NCBI GenBank assembly: GCA_015492875.1
Contig: WGEI01000258.1
Coordinates: forward strand, 1 to 25,364
Direction of reading: 5' to 3'
DNA length: 25,364 bases
DNA from: Anaerolineae bacterium
GTDB taxonomy: Bacteria > Chloroflexota > Anaerolineae > Aggregatilineales > Phototrophicaceae
Shown: piece by piece, positions 1 through 8,533 of the stretch
How the letters are laid out: every line of letters starts with the position of its first letter
Position numbering within the stretch: the first letter of the stretch is position 1
The notes under the pieces: model-generated
What the model was told of the DNA's origin: nothing
The model's database searches: none
What the model saw: the letters and a program-made list of their open reading frames with translations, nothing else
Translations under genes and position numbers: made by a program

Positions 1-2
1 GA

Positions 3-1166
3 CAGGTGCCCACTATTCGCGATGTTGAGCTGGCGTTGGAACTAGCACGGGCAACGGGCGCAAAAGTTGAACATCATCGGGAAGAGCATGTCGTCGTTAT
101 TGACGCCAGCACGGTTCATAATGGGCGGCTAGAGCCAGAACTCACACAGAAAATGCGGGGGTCGGTGCTTTTCTTAGGGCCGTTGCTCTCTCGATTGGGC
201 TATGTTGAGTTGCCGGGAAGCGGTGGTTGCGATATTGGCACAAGAAAGATTGATTTTCACCATCGTGGTTTTGCACGGCTGGGCGCAAAAGTGATATATC
301 GTGAAGATGGCACGACGATTTTAGAACTGGAAAAACCGCGTCTACAGGGTAATTTCATTTACCTCGATTTACCTAGTCATACCGGCACAGAAAACTTGAT
401 GATGGGGGCAGCATTGGCTGATGGTGAGACCATCATTGAAAATGCCTCTGTTGAGCCAGAAGTAATTGACTTTGCGGCGTTTTTAACCAAGATGGGCGCG
501 CAAATTGATGGCGTTGGTACGCATACTATGGCCATTCGTGGCGTACGGGCATTACATGCGGTTGGGCATCGCCCCATTCCTGACCGTTTGGTTATTGGTG
601 CATTGATGTGTGCGGTAGGGATTGCTGGCGGCGAAATCACTATTCACGAAGTTGATCCGACGCATATGCGCCTTGTGCTGGCAAAGTTAGAGCAGATGGG
701 GCTGCAGTTTGATATTGATGCAAACGGCGAAAGTGTGACAGTAAAACGTGACCTCAACAAACGGGTGAATCCAATTAACATCACCACCCACCCTTATCCG
801 GGATTTCCCACTGATATTCAGCCAGCAATGGCGGCGCTGGCAACGATTGCTGATGGAACAAGCTATATCAGAGAGCGTATCTTCGAAAACCGCTATGACT
901 TTGTAGAGGGGTTGGTGGCTTTAGGCTCAGATATTATCATCAGCCAAAATGACGTTTGCATTGTGAAGGGCGTAGAGCAGTTGCATGCCAACAGTATTCG
1001 TGCGCCCAGCATTCGCGCTGGTGCGGCGTTACTCATTGCCAGCCTAGCGGCTGAGGGCGAGACGACGATTAGCAATATTTACCAGATAGACCGTGGGCAT
1101 GAATGTATTGAAGACCAATTAACACAATTAGGGGCTGATGTACGAAGGGTAACAGTAGAAGCCTAA
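3..1166 (+). CDS. murA: UDP-N-acetylglucosamine 1-carboxyvinyltransferase, 5' end cut by window
   Basis: MurA transfers enolpyruvate from PEP to UDP-GlcNAc, the first committed cytoplasmic step of peptidoglycan synthesis. The reading frame is open to the left edge. The first visible residues (QVPTIRDVE) align with the region around residue 45 of E. coli MurA, so roughly 45 N-terminal residues lie outside the window; the GTG at base 6 is very unlikely to be the real start. Visible family motifs are GGCDIGTR, with the PEP-reactive Cys (codon at 228-230) and Arg five residues later, then FPTDIQPAMAAL, ENRYDFVEGL and a C-terminal IDRGHECIEDQLTQLGA. The Cys, rather than the Asp seen in fosfomycin-resistant MurA enzymes, predicts fosfomycin sensitivity of the enzyme itself (inference). 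The gene is followed by a strong terminator. Confidence 0.95.
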   Translation, partial: QVPTIRDVELALELARATGAKVEHHREEHVVVIDASTVHNGRLEPELTQKMRGSVLFLGPLLSRLGYVELPGSGGCDIGTRKIDFHHRGFARLGAKVIYREDGTTILELEKPRLQGNFIYLDLPSHTGTENLMMGAALADGETIIENASVEPEVIDFAAFLTKMGAQIDGVGTHTMAIRGVRALHAVGHRPIPDRLVIGALMCAVGIAGGEITIHEVDPTHMRLVLAKLEQMGLQFDIDANGESVTVKRDLNKRVNPINITTHPYPGFPTDIQPAMAALATIADGTSYIRERIFENRYDFVEGLVALGSDIIISQNDVCIVKGVEQLHANSIRAPSIRAGAALLIASLAAEGETTISNIYQIDRGHECIEDQLTQLGADVRRVTVEA

Positions 1167-1188
1167 TCATATTGTGTTTGTAGTTAAT

Positions 1189-1230
1189 AAAGGGGCTATA
1201 CAACAATGGTATAGTCTCTTTTTCTTTTAT
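1189..1230 (+). terminator. Rho-independent terminator after murA
   Basis: The arms 1189-1201 and 1209-1221 form a continuous 13-bp stem with two G-U pairs, closing a 7-nt loop (aacaatg). The 3' arm runs into a T-rich tail (TTTCTTTT). It lies 22 nt after the murA stop and separates murA from the FHA gene. Confidence 0.85.
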
Positions 1231-1295
1231 TAGGCGAATTCAATTAAATTTGAGTATACTAACTTTGAAAGGCACGTCGAAGAGGAGGCCATCCC

Positions 1296-1655
1296 ATGAC
1301 GCAAAAAATCAAAGTTGTGATTATGAGTGGGGCTGAGGATGGTTCAAGCCATATTTTCAATAGTGAGAACGGAGATGGTATTTTCGGAGAAAACAAATGG
1401 ACCATCAGCATAGGGCGCAAAGACGATAATGACCTGTGCCTGCGTAATGATACATTTGTCTCTCGCCAACATGCTAATTTACATTGGATGGAGGGGCGTT
1501 GGTGGCTGGAAGATTGCAATAGTACCAACGGGTCTTTTATCGAAAATGAGGAAAGTTTTTTTGAAGACCGACGAGTTAAGGGCATTATTCCCGTGAAAAC
1601 AGGGCAATTGTTAAGGGTTGGGCGGACTTGGCTGCGCCTAGAGGAAGCTGAGTAG
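1296..1655 (+). CDS. Small FHA-domain protein
   Basis: This is a 119-residue protein that is almost entirely one forkhead-associated domain, a phosphothreonine-peptide-binding fold. The canonical motifs are in order: IGR (39-41), SRQH (56-59) and NSTNGS (75-80), with the conserved Arg41, Ser56, His59 and Asn78-Gly79. There is no signal peptide or membrane segment, so it should be cytoplasmic. The start is supported by an AGAGGAGG ribosome site about 8 nt upstream. A weak TATACT -10-like box (1255-1260) lies upstream, but I see no convincing -35. The stop is 7 nt before the next ATG, so the two genes are probably co-transcribed. The partner is a kinase-fold protein, so this FHA may read a phosphothreonine mark (inference). 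Confidence 0.85.
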   Translation: MTQKIKVVIMSGAEDGSSHIFNSENGDGIFGENKWTISIGRKDDNDLCLRNDTFVSRQHANLHWMEGRWWLEDCNSTNGSFIENEESFFEDRRVKGIIPVKTGQLLRVGRTWLRLEEAE

Positions 1656-1662
1656 CACTGCT

Positions 1663-3606
1663 ATGCCACCACTACCACTAAAAGATATTATTATCAGCGC
1701 ACGGCAAGAATCGCACCGGATGCGGCATTACTATTTGGGCGTAGAGCATTTGCTCATTGCGCTATTGGATGTAAAAGGTGGAATTGCCGCACAACTGGTA
1801 CAAGAGCAGGGGCTAACCCCTGAATATGTTATCGATGCTATCCGCAGGAAAATCGGTAAAGGGGGGAAACATCGCTTATGGGCTGGCGTGCCAAATACGC
1901 CGAGAACAGATATTATTCTTGGCATCGCCAATGATTTAGCTATAAATAATGGGCGCACCCAAATTGAGGAAAACGACTTACTTATTGCGCTGTTAGAAGA
2001 AGAAGACAATATGGCGGTGCGCGTCTTAAAAGCGTTGGGGCTGGATATTGATTTAATGCTGGAACATGCCAGAAGCCTGAAACTCCCTTTAACACATAGC
2101 ACACAGCCTTTTGTTCAAGTTGATTTTGGGCTTGATTTTGGCGAGAGTGATTTGAGCAAAGAGGATTTATTTTTATTGCGGCGTATGTTTCATGGCTATG
2201 GGAGCATACGGATTGAACGGCGTCTTATGGGCGGGTATGCCGATTCACGCCTGCTAGTTGTAACGCCGGTTAATGTGGATAAGCGAGAAGATGCACCTGT
2301 TGTCGTTAAAATTGGGCCAACACACGAGATTTTAGATGAAGTTCAGCGCTATGAATCCTTCGTAAAGGGTAAACTGCCGCCATTAACAACTAGATTAGAA
2401 GACCGCCCAACCGCTCCCGATTCATCAGACTTAGCGGGGATTAAATATACATTAGTGGGCGTTCCAGACCAAACGCCGCAAGACCTGCGAACAGTCGCTA
2501 AAGAATGGGGGGGGGAACGTGTGGGAGCATGGTTGAAGAAGCAGCTATTTCCAGTATTTGGGCGCATGTGGTGGCGACAAAATAGGCCCTATCGCTTTGA
2601 GACATGGCGAGAATACGATTGGTTATTACCTCCTCTATTCACTATTGAAATGATTGAAAGCGCCCCTTTACCGCCGAATGCCCACGTACTGAAGTATCCT
2701 ATTCGACGGGCACGGTTAAAAGATGTTGAATATGGGGATACGGTTATCGTTGAGCACTTTACTGTTCATAAAATTGACCGTGAAAAACGCATTATGCAGT
2801 TAACTGCGGGCGGAAATACTGATAGTGCACAGGCCTATAAGATAGAGGTGCGGGGCGTCAATTTCGATGAGGTGATGTACTATCGGGGAGAGGTTGTGGA
2901 GTTGATTGTGGGTACGGTATGGAAGACCCGTGATGAACAGCTTAAGCAAATCGTGCGGGGGCTTTCTCCTGATTTTGATATTGAAGCGGCGATGCTCCCA
3001 TTTCCTGATGCGATTGAGCGGTTGCCTAATCCACTAAAAATTTATAATGATGTGCTAGATGATTATATCAATGGGACGCTCAGCACCATACACGGTGATT
3101 TACATTTGGGGAATATCATCCCTGGCCCTAATGAAAACCCTGCGCTGATTGACTTTGAGCATACGCGGGATGGCCATACGCTATTTGATTGGGCAACACT
3201 TGAGATAAGCTTGTTGAACGATTTAATCTCGCCCACTATTGCAGGGGAAAGTTGGGATAAAGCGCGAACGATAACACGGCATTTATTGCATCTGCAAGAA
3301 GTAAATGACAAAACTACGGACAATCTCTATTTAGCGGATACCCTAGCGGCGATACGGTCTATACGAGAGATTGTGAGGGAGTGTTTGTATCATGAAGAGC
3401 ATTGGGGAGAGTATTTTATCTCATTGCTATTTTATGCGTTGCGGGCGATGCGCTGGGAATCATTGAGCTTGGGAAACAGGCGTTTGATGTTTTGGGTGGC
3501 AGCACTGGCAGCGCATGAGTTAAGAGCACAAAAGTATAGTAGCGATGGGACACCATCCCCTGACCAGACCGACTTACATAGCAAATTATCTGATAGCGAG
3601 AATTAG
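1663..3606 (+). CDS. Clp_N-repeat / aminoglycoside-phosphotransferase-like fusion protein
   Basis: This 647-residue protein has two recognisable parts. Residues about 5-140 resemble the ClpA/ClpC N-terminal double repeat (SHRMRHYYLGVEHLLIALL, then INNGRTQIEENDLLIALL), normally an adaptor or substrate docking domain. No AAA+ module follows. Residues about 175-620 look like an APH/choline-kinase-type phosphotransferase: VVVKIG with a candidate ATP-binding Lys216, a helix with Glu226/Glu231, catalytic loop HGDLHLGN (477-484, Asp479, Asn484) and metal-binding IDFE (496-499). Residues about 340-420 form an inserted beta-rich region I cannot name. From memory it resembles the predicted phosphotransferases called ternary-complex-associated domains in bacterial signalling or conflict systems; I could not verify this. 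A G9 run at 2507-2515 interrupts the middle of the gene. The substrate is unknown. Confidence 0.75.
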   Translation: MPPLPLKDIIISARQESHRMRHYYLGVEHLLIALLDVKGGIAAQLVQEQGLTPEYVIDAIRRKIGKGGKHRLWAGVPNTPRTDIILGIANDLAINNGRTQIEENDLLIALLEEEDNMAVRVLKALGLDIDLMLEHARSLKLPLTHSTQPFVQVDFGLDFGESDLSKEDLFLLRRMFHGYGSIRIERRLMGGYADSRLLVVTPVNVDKREDAPVVVKIGPTHEILDEVQRYESFVKGKLPPLTTRLEDRPTAPDSSDLAGIKYTLVGVPDQTPQDLRTVAKEWGGERVGAWLKKQLFPVFGRMWWRQNRPYRFETWREYDWLLPPLFTIEMIESAPLPPNAHVLKYPIRRARLKDVEYGDTVIVEHFTVHKIDREKRIMQLTAGGNTDSAQAYKIEVRGVNFDEVMYYRGEVVELIVGTVWKTRDEQLKQIVRGLSPDFDIEAAMLPFPDAIERLPNPLKIYNDVLDDYINGTLSTIHGDLHLGNIIPGPNENPALIDFEHTRDGHTLFDWATLEISLLNDLISPTIAGESWDKARTITRHLLHLQEVNDKTTDNLYLADTLAAIRSIREIVRECLYHEEHWGEYFISLLFYALRAMRWESLSLGNRRLMFWVAALAAHELRAQKYSSDGTPSPDQTDLHSKLSDSEN

Positions 3607-3609
3607 ACG

Positions 3610-3633
3610 AAAAAGGGGCGAACAATACGCCCC
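3610..3633 (-). terminator. Terminator of the BCAA operon
   Basis: GGGGCG (3615-3620), a 7-nt loop and CGCCCC (3628-3633) form a 6-bp GC stem. On the minus strand the stem is followed at once by TTTTT (3610-3614 read backwards), an intrinsic terminator for leuB. It lies between two convergent genes; on the plus strand the tail is poor in T, so termination of the Clp_N gene here is less certain. Confidence 0.75.
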
Positions 3634-3643
3634 AATCCCTTCT

Positions 3644-4708
3644 TCAGCTTAGTTTAGCTATTACGGCCTGACCAAACTCTTCGGTACTGACATAAGCATC
3701 TCCACGCGGCGCTATATCTGCCGTACGTGCGCCATCATCGAGCACTTGTTCCACAGCGCTTTCAACAGCGCAGGCTTCTTCTTCCAATCGCAAGCTATAA
3801 CGGAGCATCATGGCAGCGCTGAGAATCATGGCGATAGGGTTGGCCTTTCCTTGCCCGGCAATATCTGGCGCTGAACCATGTACCGGTTCATAGAGGCCAA
3901 AGGTATCGCTGCCAAGAGATGCGCTGGGCAGCATACCGAGAGAACCCGCCAATACGGAGGCTTCATCGCTGAGAATATCACCAAACATGTTTCCTGCTAA
4001 AACAACATCGAAACTAGATGGGCGCGTTAGCAGGTGCATGGTGCAAGCATCTACGAGCAAATGTTCCAGTTCAACATCGCTATAATCTTCATACACCTTC
4101 ATTACAGTCCGACGCCACAAGCGCATGGAGGACAGAACATTGGCTTTATCAACCGAAGTCAACTTTTTGCGGCGGCCTTGTGCGGCACGAAAAGCCACAT
4201 GAGCTACACGCTCGACTTCAGGCGTGGTGTAAAGCATGGTGTCATAGGCTTCCCCACCATCCCCCTGCTCTTGTCGTTGGCCAAAATAAACCCCGCCGGT
4301 GAGTTCTCGAACAAATAAAATGTCAACGCCTTCAAGTAATTCTGGACGTAGAGGCGCATGTGACGCTAATGCGGGATGCGTTTTGACTGGGCGTAGGTTG
4401 GCAAACAAGCCAAAATGCTGGCGAATGCGAAGCAAGCCTTGTTCTGGGCGAACCGACGCAGTGGGGTCAGACCATTTGGGGCCGCCCACAGCAGCTAAAA
4501 GTATTGCATCAGATTGTTCGCAAACACGTTCGGATTCAGCGGGGAAAGGGTCGCCCGTTTTATCAATGGCGATACCGCCGATAAGAGCTTCTTGATAAGC
4601 AAATTCATGACCATAGCGAGCGGCAACTTTATCTAGGACAGCTAACGCTTGTTTCATTACTTCGGGACCAATGCCATCGCCAGACAGAATTGCTATTGTG
4701 GCTTTCAT
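3644..4708 (-). CDS. leuB: 3-isopropylmalate dehydrogenase
   Basis: LeuB oxidatively decarboxylates 3-isopropylmalate to 2-oxoisocaproate using NAD+. In this operon it probably also handles the methylmalate intermediate made from citramalate. The 354 residues match the usual length. The N-terminus IAILSGDGIGPEV, the middle LLRIRQHFGLFANLRPVK, RELTGGVYFG, and GSAPDIAGQGKANPIAMILSAAMMLRY are diagnostic of the isocitrate/isopropylmalate dehydrogenase family. I chose the ATG at 4708, preceded by AAAGGAAA, over an in-frame ATG at 4762. The longer form would add 18 residues unlike any LeuB and would put the start inside the 4751-4775 hairpin. It is the last gene of the operon and ends 11 nt before the terminator hairpin. 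Confidence 0.95.
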   Translation of the reverse strand: MKATIAILSGDGIGPEVMKQALAVLDKVAARYGHEFAYQEALIGGIAIDKTGDPFPAESERVCEQSDAILLAAVGGPKWSDPTASVRPEQGLLRIRQHFGLFANLRPVKTHPALASHAPLRPELLEGVDILFVRELTGGVYFGQRQEQGDGGEAYDTMLYTTPEVERVAHVAFRAAQGRRKKLTSVDKANVLSSMRLWRRTVMKVYEDYSDVELEHLLVDACTMHLLTRPSSFDVVLAGNMFGDILSDEASVLAGSLGMLPSASLGSDTFGLYEPVHGSAPDIAGQGKANPIAMILSAAMMLRYSLRLEEEACAVESAVEQVLDDGARTADIAPRGDAYVSTEEFGQAVIAKLS

Positions 4709-4739
4709 ATGGAAGTGTTTCCTTTCAATGTCAAAGAAG

Positions 4740-4775
4740 ACAACAAACAAAGGGGCACGCATAAAGCGCGCCCCT
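4740..4775 (-). terminator. Intercistronic hairpin between cimA and leuB
   Basis: Read on the minus strand, AGGGGCGCGC, a 5-nt loop and GCGTGCCCCT form a 10-bp stem with one G-U pair. On the plus strand that position is an A-C mismatch, so the structure belongs to minus-strand RNA. A T-rich tail (TTGTTTGTTG) follows. It could partly terminate before leuB, or act as a processing or stability element; which one cannot be told from sequence. Confidence 0.6.
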
Positions 4776-4797
4776 CAAATCTATTGTTGATGAAGGG

Positions 4798-6393
4798 TCA
4801 ATCACCAATCGAGTTCACTTGTTGTGTTTGGTGCAATGCAATGGCCAAACCATATTCAACACTATCTACAAGAGCTAGCCAACTCGCATGGATGATATTC
4901 GTGCCAGCGCCAACAGTGCTCCAGCGCTGAGAGCCATTTTGCGTATCGATGAGCACGCGGGTGGTCGCTGCGGTGCCGTTGATGCCGTCGAGAATGCGCA
5001 CTTTGTAATCGGCTAGTTGGAAGCGAGCAATTTGCGGATAGCGGGGCATTAGCGCTTTGCGCAAGGCAAGGTCAAGCGCATTCACGGGGCCATTCCCTTC
5101 CGCCGCCGTGTGCACAACATCGCCATCAATATCTAGCTTCACCATCGCTTCACTCACAGCACCTCTATCGCGCCGATCTTCGACGATGACGGTGAAGTCA
5201 ATGAGATTGAAGATGGGCTGGTAATCTGGGCGAGCGCGGTAAAGGCGAATGGCCACAGAAGCCTCTGCCCCTTCGAAGACATAACCATTGTGTTCAAGTT
5301 GTTTAATGTCTTCAAGCACCTGTACGGCTTCTTCTTTAGTAATATCGAGGCCATATTCTTCCGCTTTACTCAGTAGATTACCCCGCCCAGAAAGGTCTGA
5401 AACGAGCACACGCATCTCATTCCCCACTAGTGCAGGGTCAATGTGTTGGTAGCTATCGATATTGCGGCGAATAGCGGCTACGTGAATGCCACCTTTATGG
5501 GCAAAGGCGCTTTTCCCGACATAAGCCAGATGGTTATCTGGCGCGAGATTGGCGATTTCTGCCACAGTGCGAGAAAGGCGGGTTAACTGGCGCAAGTTTT
5601 CTTGCGCTGGCAAACAATGATATCCCATTTTTAATTCCAAATCGGGAATGATGCTACACAGGTTGGCGTTACCACAACGCTCGCCATACCCGTTGATAGT
5701 GCCTTGAATGTGAACAACGCCAGCGCGCACGGCTGCGAGTGAGTTGGCTACGGCAAGTTCGCCATCGTTGTGGGTATGGATACCCAAAGTGACATCAGGG
5801 AAAGTTGATTTCACTGAGCGCACTAACGCTTCGACTTCCCACGGCATAGAGCCGCCATTAGTATCGCACAACACCACAACGTCAGCCCCGCCTTCAATTG
5901 CCGCCTGTAAGGTATCAAAGGCATATTCAAGGTCTAGCTTTGTGCCATCAAAGAAATGTTCGGCATCGTAAATCACCTCTTTGCCCAGTGATTTGAGATA
6001 GGCGACGCTCTCTCTAATCATGCGCAGGTTTTCCGCAGGTGTAGTTTGCAAAACATCTGTCACATGCAGCATCGAGGTTTTGCCCACAACCGTCACAACG
6101 GGGGTCTGCGCATCCACCAGTGCCTTGATATTCGCATCGCCATCAGGGTCGCTATTTTTACGGCACGTAGAGCCAAAGGCAGCAATACGGGCATGGCGCA
6201 AATCTAAATCTTGGACAGCCTGAAAGTAAGTGGCGTCTTTGGGGTTCGAACCGGGCCAGCCACCCTCGATATAGGCCACACCGATATCGTCCAGCAGCTT
6301 GGTAATTCGTATCTTATCGGCCAGAGATAGCGAAATACCCTCGCGCTGCGTACCGTCACGGAGTGTTGTATCGTAGATGGCTATTTGTAACAT
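4798..6393 (-). CDS. cimA: (R)-citramalate synthase
   Basis: CimA condenses pyruvate and acetyl-CoA to (R)-citramalate, which gives 2-oxobutyrate for isoleucine without threonine. The 531-residue protein is a LeuA-family enzyme. It has a DTTLRDGTQ catalytic start (8-16), metal-binding HTHND (206-210), GYGERCGN (235-242), and a C-terminal regulatory dimer domain with GNGPVNALDLALRKAL and DYKVRILD. The DTTLRDGTQREGISLSLADK start and THNDGELAVANSL motif match the long citramalate-synthase type, as in Geobacter, rather than LeuA, which is encoded separately in the same operon. GGGGGAG lies 5 nt before the ATG, and the gene starts 14 nt after leuD ends. Exact substrate choice is inferred from motifs and context. 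Homocitrate synthase is a less likely alternative. Confidence 0.9.
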   Translation of the reverse strand: MLQIAIYDTTLRDGTQREGISLSLADKIRITKLLDDIGVAYIEGGWPGSNPKDATYFQAVQDLDLRHARIAAFGSTCRKNSDPDGDANIKALVDAQTPVVTVVGKTSMLHVTDVLQTTPAENLRMIRESVAYLKSLGKEVIYDAEHFFDGTKLDLEYAFDTLQAAIEGGADVVVLCDTNGGSMPWEVEALVRSVKSTFPDVTLGIHTHNDGELAVANSLAAVRAGVVHIQGTINGYGERCGNANLCSIIPDLELKMGYHCLPAQENLRQLTRLSRTVAEIANLAPDNHLAYVGKSAFAHKGGIHVAAIRRNIDSYQHIDPALVGNEMRVLVSDLSGRGNLLSKAEEYGLDITKEEAVQVLEDIKQLEHNGYVFEGAEASVAIRLYRARPDYQPIFNLIDFTVIVEDRRDRGAVSEAMVKLDIDGDVVHTAAEGNGPVNALDLALRKALMPRYPQIARFQLADYKVRILDGINGTAATTRVLIDTQNGSQRWSTVGAGTNIIHASWLALVDSVEYGLAIALHQTQQVNSIGD

Positions 6394-6407
6394 GATTCTC
6401 CCCCTTT

Positions 6408-7019
6408 TCAGACAAGATGGGTATTCACTCGTGGCGGATGTTCAGCTTCATAAGCCGCAATATCCGCCTCAAGGCCAAGTAAGAAGCCCAATTGATCAAC
6501 ACCATTGAGCAGGCAATACTTTGAGAAGCTGTCGATTGGAAATTCTAGCTGACGGCCATCAGGCAAGGTCACAGTTTGGGACGCTAGGTCGATTGTCACC
6601 GTTGTGGATGGGTCTTCTTCTGCCAAGCTGATAAGTTGGCGCTGAGTTTCGGCATCTACAATGATGGGAAGAAGGCCGTTTTTAAGGGCGTTATTACGGA
6701 AAATATCGGCAAAATCGGTGCTGATAATGGCCTTAAAGCCCATACCTAGCAACGCCCATGGCGCATGTTCACGGGATGAGCCACAGCCAAAATTATGACC
6801 AGCGATGAGCACCTGTGCGCCCTGATATTCAGATTTGTTGAGGACGAAGTCTGGTTTAGGGTTACCATCAGCATCATAGCGCCAATCGTAAAAGCAGCTT
6901 TTGCCCAAACCGTCGCGGTCGGTTGTTTTCAGGAAGCGCGCTGGAATAATCTGGTCGGTGTCGATGTCATTTATGGGCAGCGGCGCAATACGGGCGGTGA
7001 ATGTTTTTATCGGCTCCAT
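6408..7019 (-). CDS. leuD: 3-isopropylmalate dehydratase small subunit
   Basis: LeuD is the small swivelling-domain subunit of the LeuCD isomerase, which converts 2- to 3-isopropylmalate and, in the citramalate pathway, citramalate to 3-methylmalate. At 203 residues it is the normal length of the bacterial long form. The motifs NDIDTDQIIPARFLK (17-31), GHNFGCGSSREHAPWAL (74-90) and STDFADIFRNNALKNGLLPI are clear. Its ATG begins one base after the leuC stop codon, so the two subunits are almost certainly translationally coupled and made in equal amounts. Confidence 0.95.
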   Translation of the reverse strand: MEPIKTFTARIAPLPINDIDTDQIIPARFLKTTDRDGLGKSCFYDWRYDADGNPKPDFVLNKSEYQGAQVLIAGHNFGCGSSREHAPWALLGMGFKAIISTDFADIFRNNALKNGLLPIIVDAETQRQLISLAEEDPSTTVTIDLASQTVTLPDGRQLEFPIDSFSKYCLLNGVDQLGFLLGLEADIAAYEAEHPPRVNTHLV

Positions 7020-7020
7020 G

Positions 7021-8466
7021 TTATACGGTCTCCATCATCTCGCGCGGGTCGGTGACACAACCATTAACAGCGGTGGCGGCGGCGGTAAGCGGGCTAGCAA
7101 GGAAGGTACGCCCACCTTTACCTTGACGGCCTTCAAAGTTGCGGTTACTGGTACTCACGGCATATTGTCCTGGCTGGAGTTGGTCGCCGTTCATAGCGAT
7201 GCACATTGAACAACCGGCCTCGCGCCATTCTGCCCCTGCTTCTTTAAAGATGCGATCGAGGCCTTCTGCTTCGGCTTGGCGTTTCACCCGTTGTGAGCCG
7301 GGAACGACTAGCATACGGACGCCTTCAGCAACCTTGCGCCCTTGCAAGAAGCGGGCAGCCTCGCGCAAGTCTGAAATGCGGGAATTTGTACAGCTACCAA
7401 GAAAGACAACATCAACTTTTTTACCTAGCAATGGCTGGCCGGGTTGCAGCCCCATATAGGTGAGCGCCTTTTCAAGCGCCATACGTTTACTGACATCGGG
7501 TACTTCGGCAGGGTCTGGTACGCGGGCGGTGATGGGCATACCCATGCCGGGGTTCGTGCCATAAGTAATCATCGGCTCTAGTGTGTTTGCATCGAGCGAG
7601 ATTTCGCTATCAAAAGTTGCGCCATCATCAGTGGGCAATTGACGCCAAAATTCCAAAGCCTCTTCCCATGCTTCGCCTTTAGGCGCATAGGGGCGACCGG
7701 CGATATATTCAAAGGTGGTTTCATCGGGCGCAACCATGCCTGCACGCGCGCCGCCCTCAATGGACATATTGCAGATGGTCATACGGCCTTCCATAGAGAG
7801 GCTACGAATGGCTTCGCCCATATATTCAACAACATGGCCTGTACCACCACCAACGCCAATTTTGGCAATAATTGCGAGGATAATATCTTTGGCCGTAACA
7901 CCAGGGCGCAAGCGGCCATCTACCCGTATCGCCATTGTCTTGGGCTTATTTTGAAGCAAACACTGGGTAGCTAATACGTGCGCCACTTCACTCGTGCCAA
8001 TGCCGAAGGCCAACGCACCAAACGCGCCGTGTGTGCTGGTGTGGCTATCGCCGCAAACAATGGTCATACCGGGTTGGGTGAGGCCTTGCTCTGGCCCAAT
8101 AACATGGACAATACCCTGATTTTCTGTACCAAGTGCGTACATTGGGATATTGAAATCGGCACAGTTTTGCGTGAACGTTTCTAGCTGTTTGCTCGCTTGC
8201 GCGTCAAGAATGGGGATGATGCCATCAGCATTGCGCGGCGTGGTTGGTGTGCTATGATCCATTGTGCCCAAAGTTTTATCAGGGCGGCGCACCTTTAGAC
8301 CACGTTCACGAAGTACCGTAAAAGCCTGTGGCGAGGTCACTTCATGCACAAGATGTAAATCGATATAAAGCACTGCTGGAGTATCTGCTGTTTGTGGCTT
8401 AACAACGTGATAATCCCAGACTTTTTCAAATAGCGTGCGTGGACGACCGTTATTGGTTGTAGTCAT
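7021..8466 (-). CDS. leuC: 3-isopropylmalate dehydratase large subunit
   Basis: LeuC is the [4Fe-4S] catalytic subunit of isopropylmalate isomerase, an aconitase-family enzyme. The 481-residue sequence has the active-site HSTPT segment (71-75), CGDSHTSTHGAFGALAFGIGTSE (138 onward), and the three cluster-binding cysteines at 359 (GSCTNSR), 419 and 422 (GCSMCIAMN). The length matches the bacterial LeuC family. A GAGGGAG ribosome site sits 5-6 nt before the ATG. LeuC is coupled to leuD with a one-base gap. Sharing LeuCD between the leucine branch and the citramalate branch explains why cimA is in the same operon. Confidence 0.96.
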   Translation of the reverse strand: MTTTNNGRPRTLFEKVWDYHVVKPQTADTPAVLYIDLHLVHEVTSPQAFTVLRERGLKVRRPDKTLGTMDHSTPTTPRNADGIIPILDAQASKQLETFTQNCADFNIPMYALGTENQGIVHVIGPEQGLTQPGMTIVCGDSHTSTHGAFGALAFGIGTSEVAHVLATQCLLQNKPKTMAIRVDGRLRPGVTAKDIILAIIAKIGVGGGTGHVVEYMGEAIRSLSMEGRMTICNMSIEGGARAGMVAPDETTFEYIAGRPYAPKGEAWEEALEFWRQLPTDDGATFDSEISLDANTLEPMITYGTNPGMGMPITARVPDPAEVPDVSKRMALEKALTYMGLQPGQPLLGKKVDVVFLGSCTNSRISDLREAARFLQGRKVAEGVRMLVVPGSQRVKRQAEAEGLDRIFKEAGAEWREAGCSMCIAMNGDQLQPGQYAVSTSNRNFEGRQGKGGRTFLASPLTAAATAVNGCVTDPREMMETV

Positions 8467-8495
8467 ATGCTCCCTCGTTGTTCAATCGTATGCAA

Positions 8496-8521
8496 AGGGC
8501 GGCAAGTGGCCTCACCGCCCT
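8496..8521 (-). terminator. Intercistronic hairpin between leuA and leuC
   Basis: AGGGCGG (8496-8502) and CCGCCCT (8515-8521) form a 7-bp perfect stem with a 12-nt loop. It lies between the leuA stop and the leuC start. The minus-strand tail is only TTTGCAT, so this is more likely a stabiliser, processing site or weak terminator than a full stop. Confidence 0.45.
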
Positions 8522-8533
8522 ATTCAAGTCAAC

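Noticed and set aside
4708..4762. An 18-residue N-terminal extension of LeuB
   Set aside because: It does not resemble LeuB, overlaps the 4751-4775 hairpin, and the internal ATG has a ribosome site.
7021..8466. Several plus-strand ORFs of 60-110 codons inside leuC and other operon genes
   Set aside because: They are frame shadows of well-conserved minus-strand enzymes, without ribosome sites or recognisable domains.
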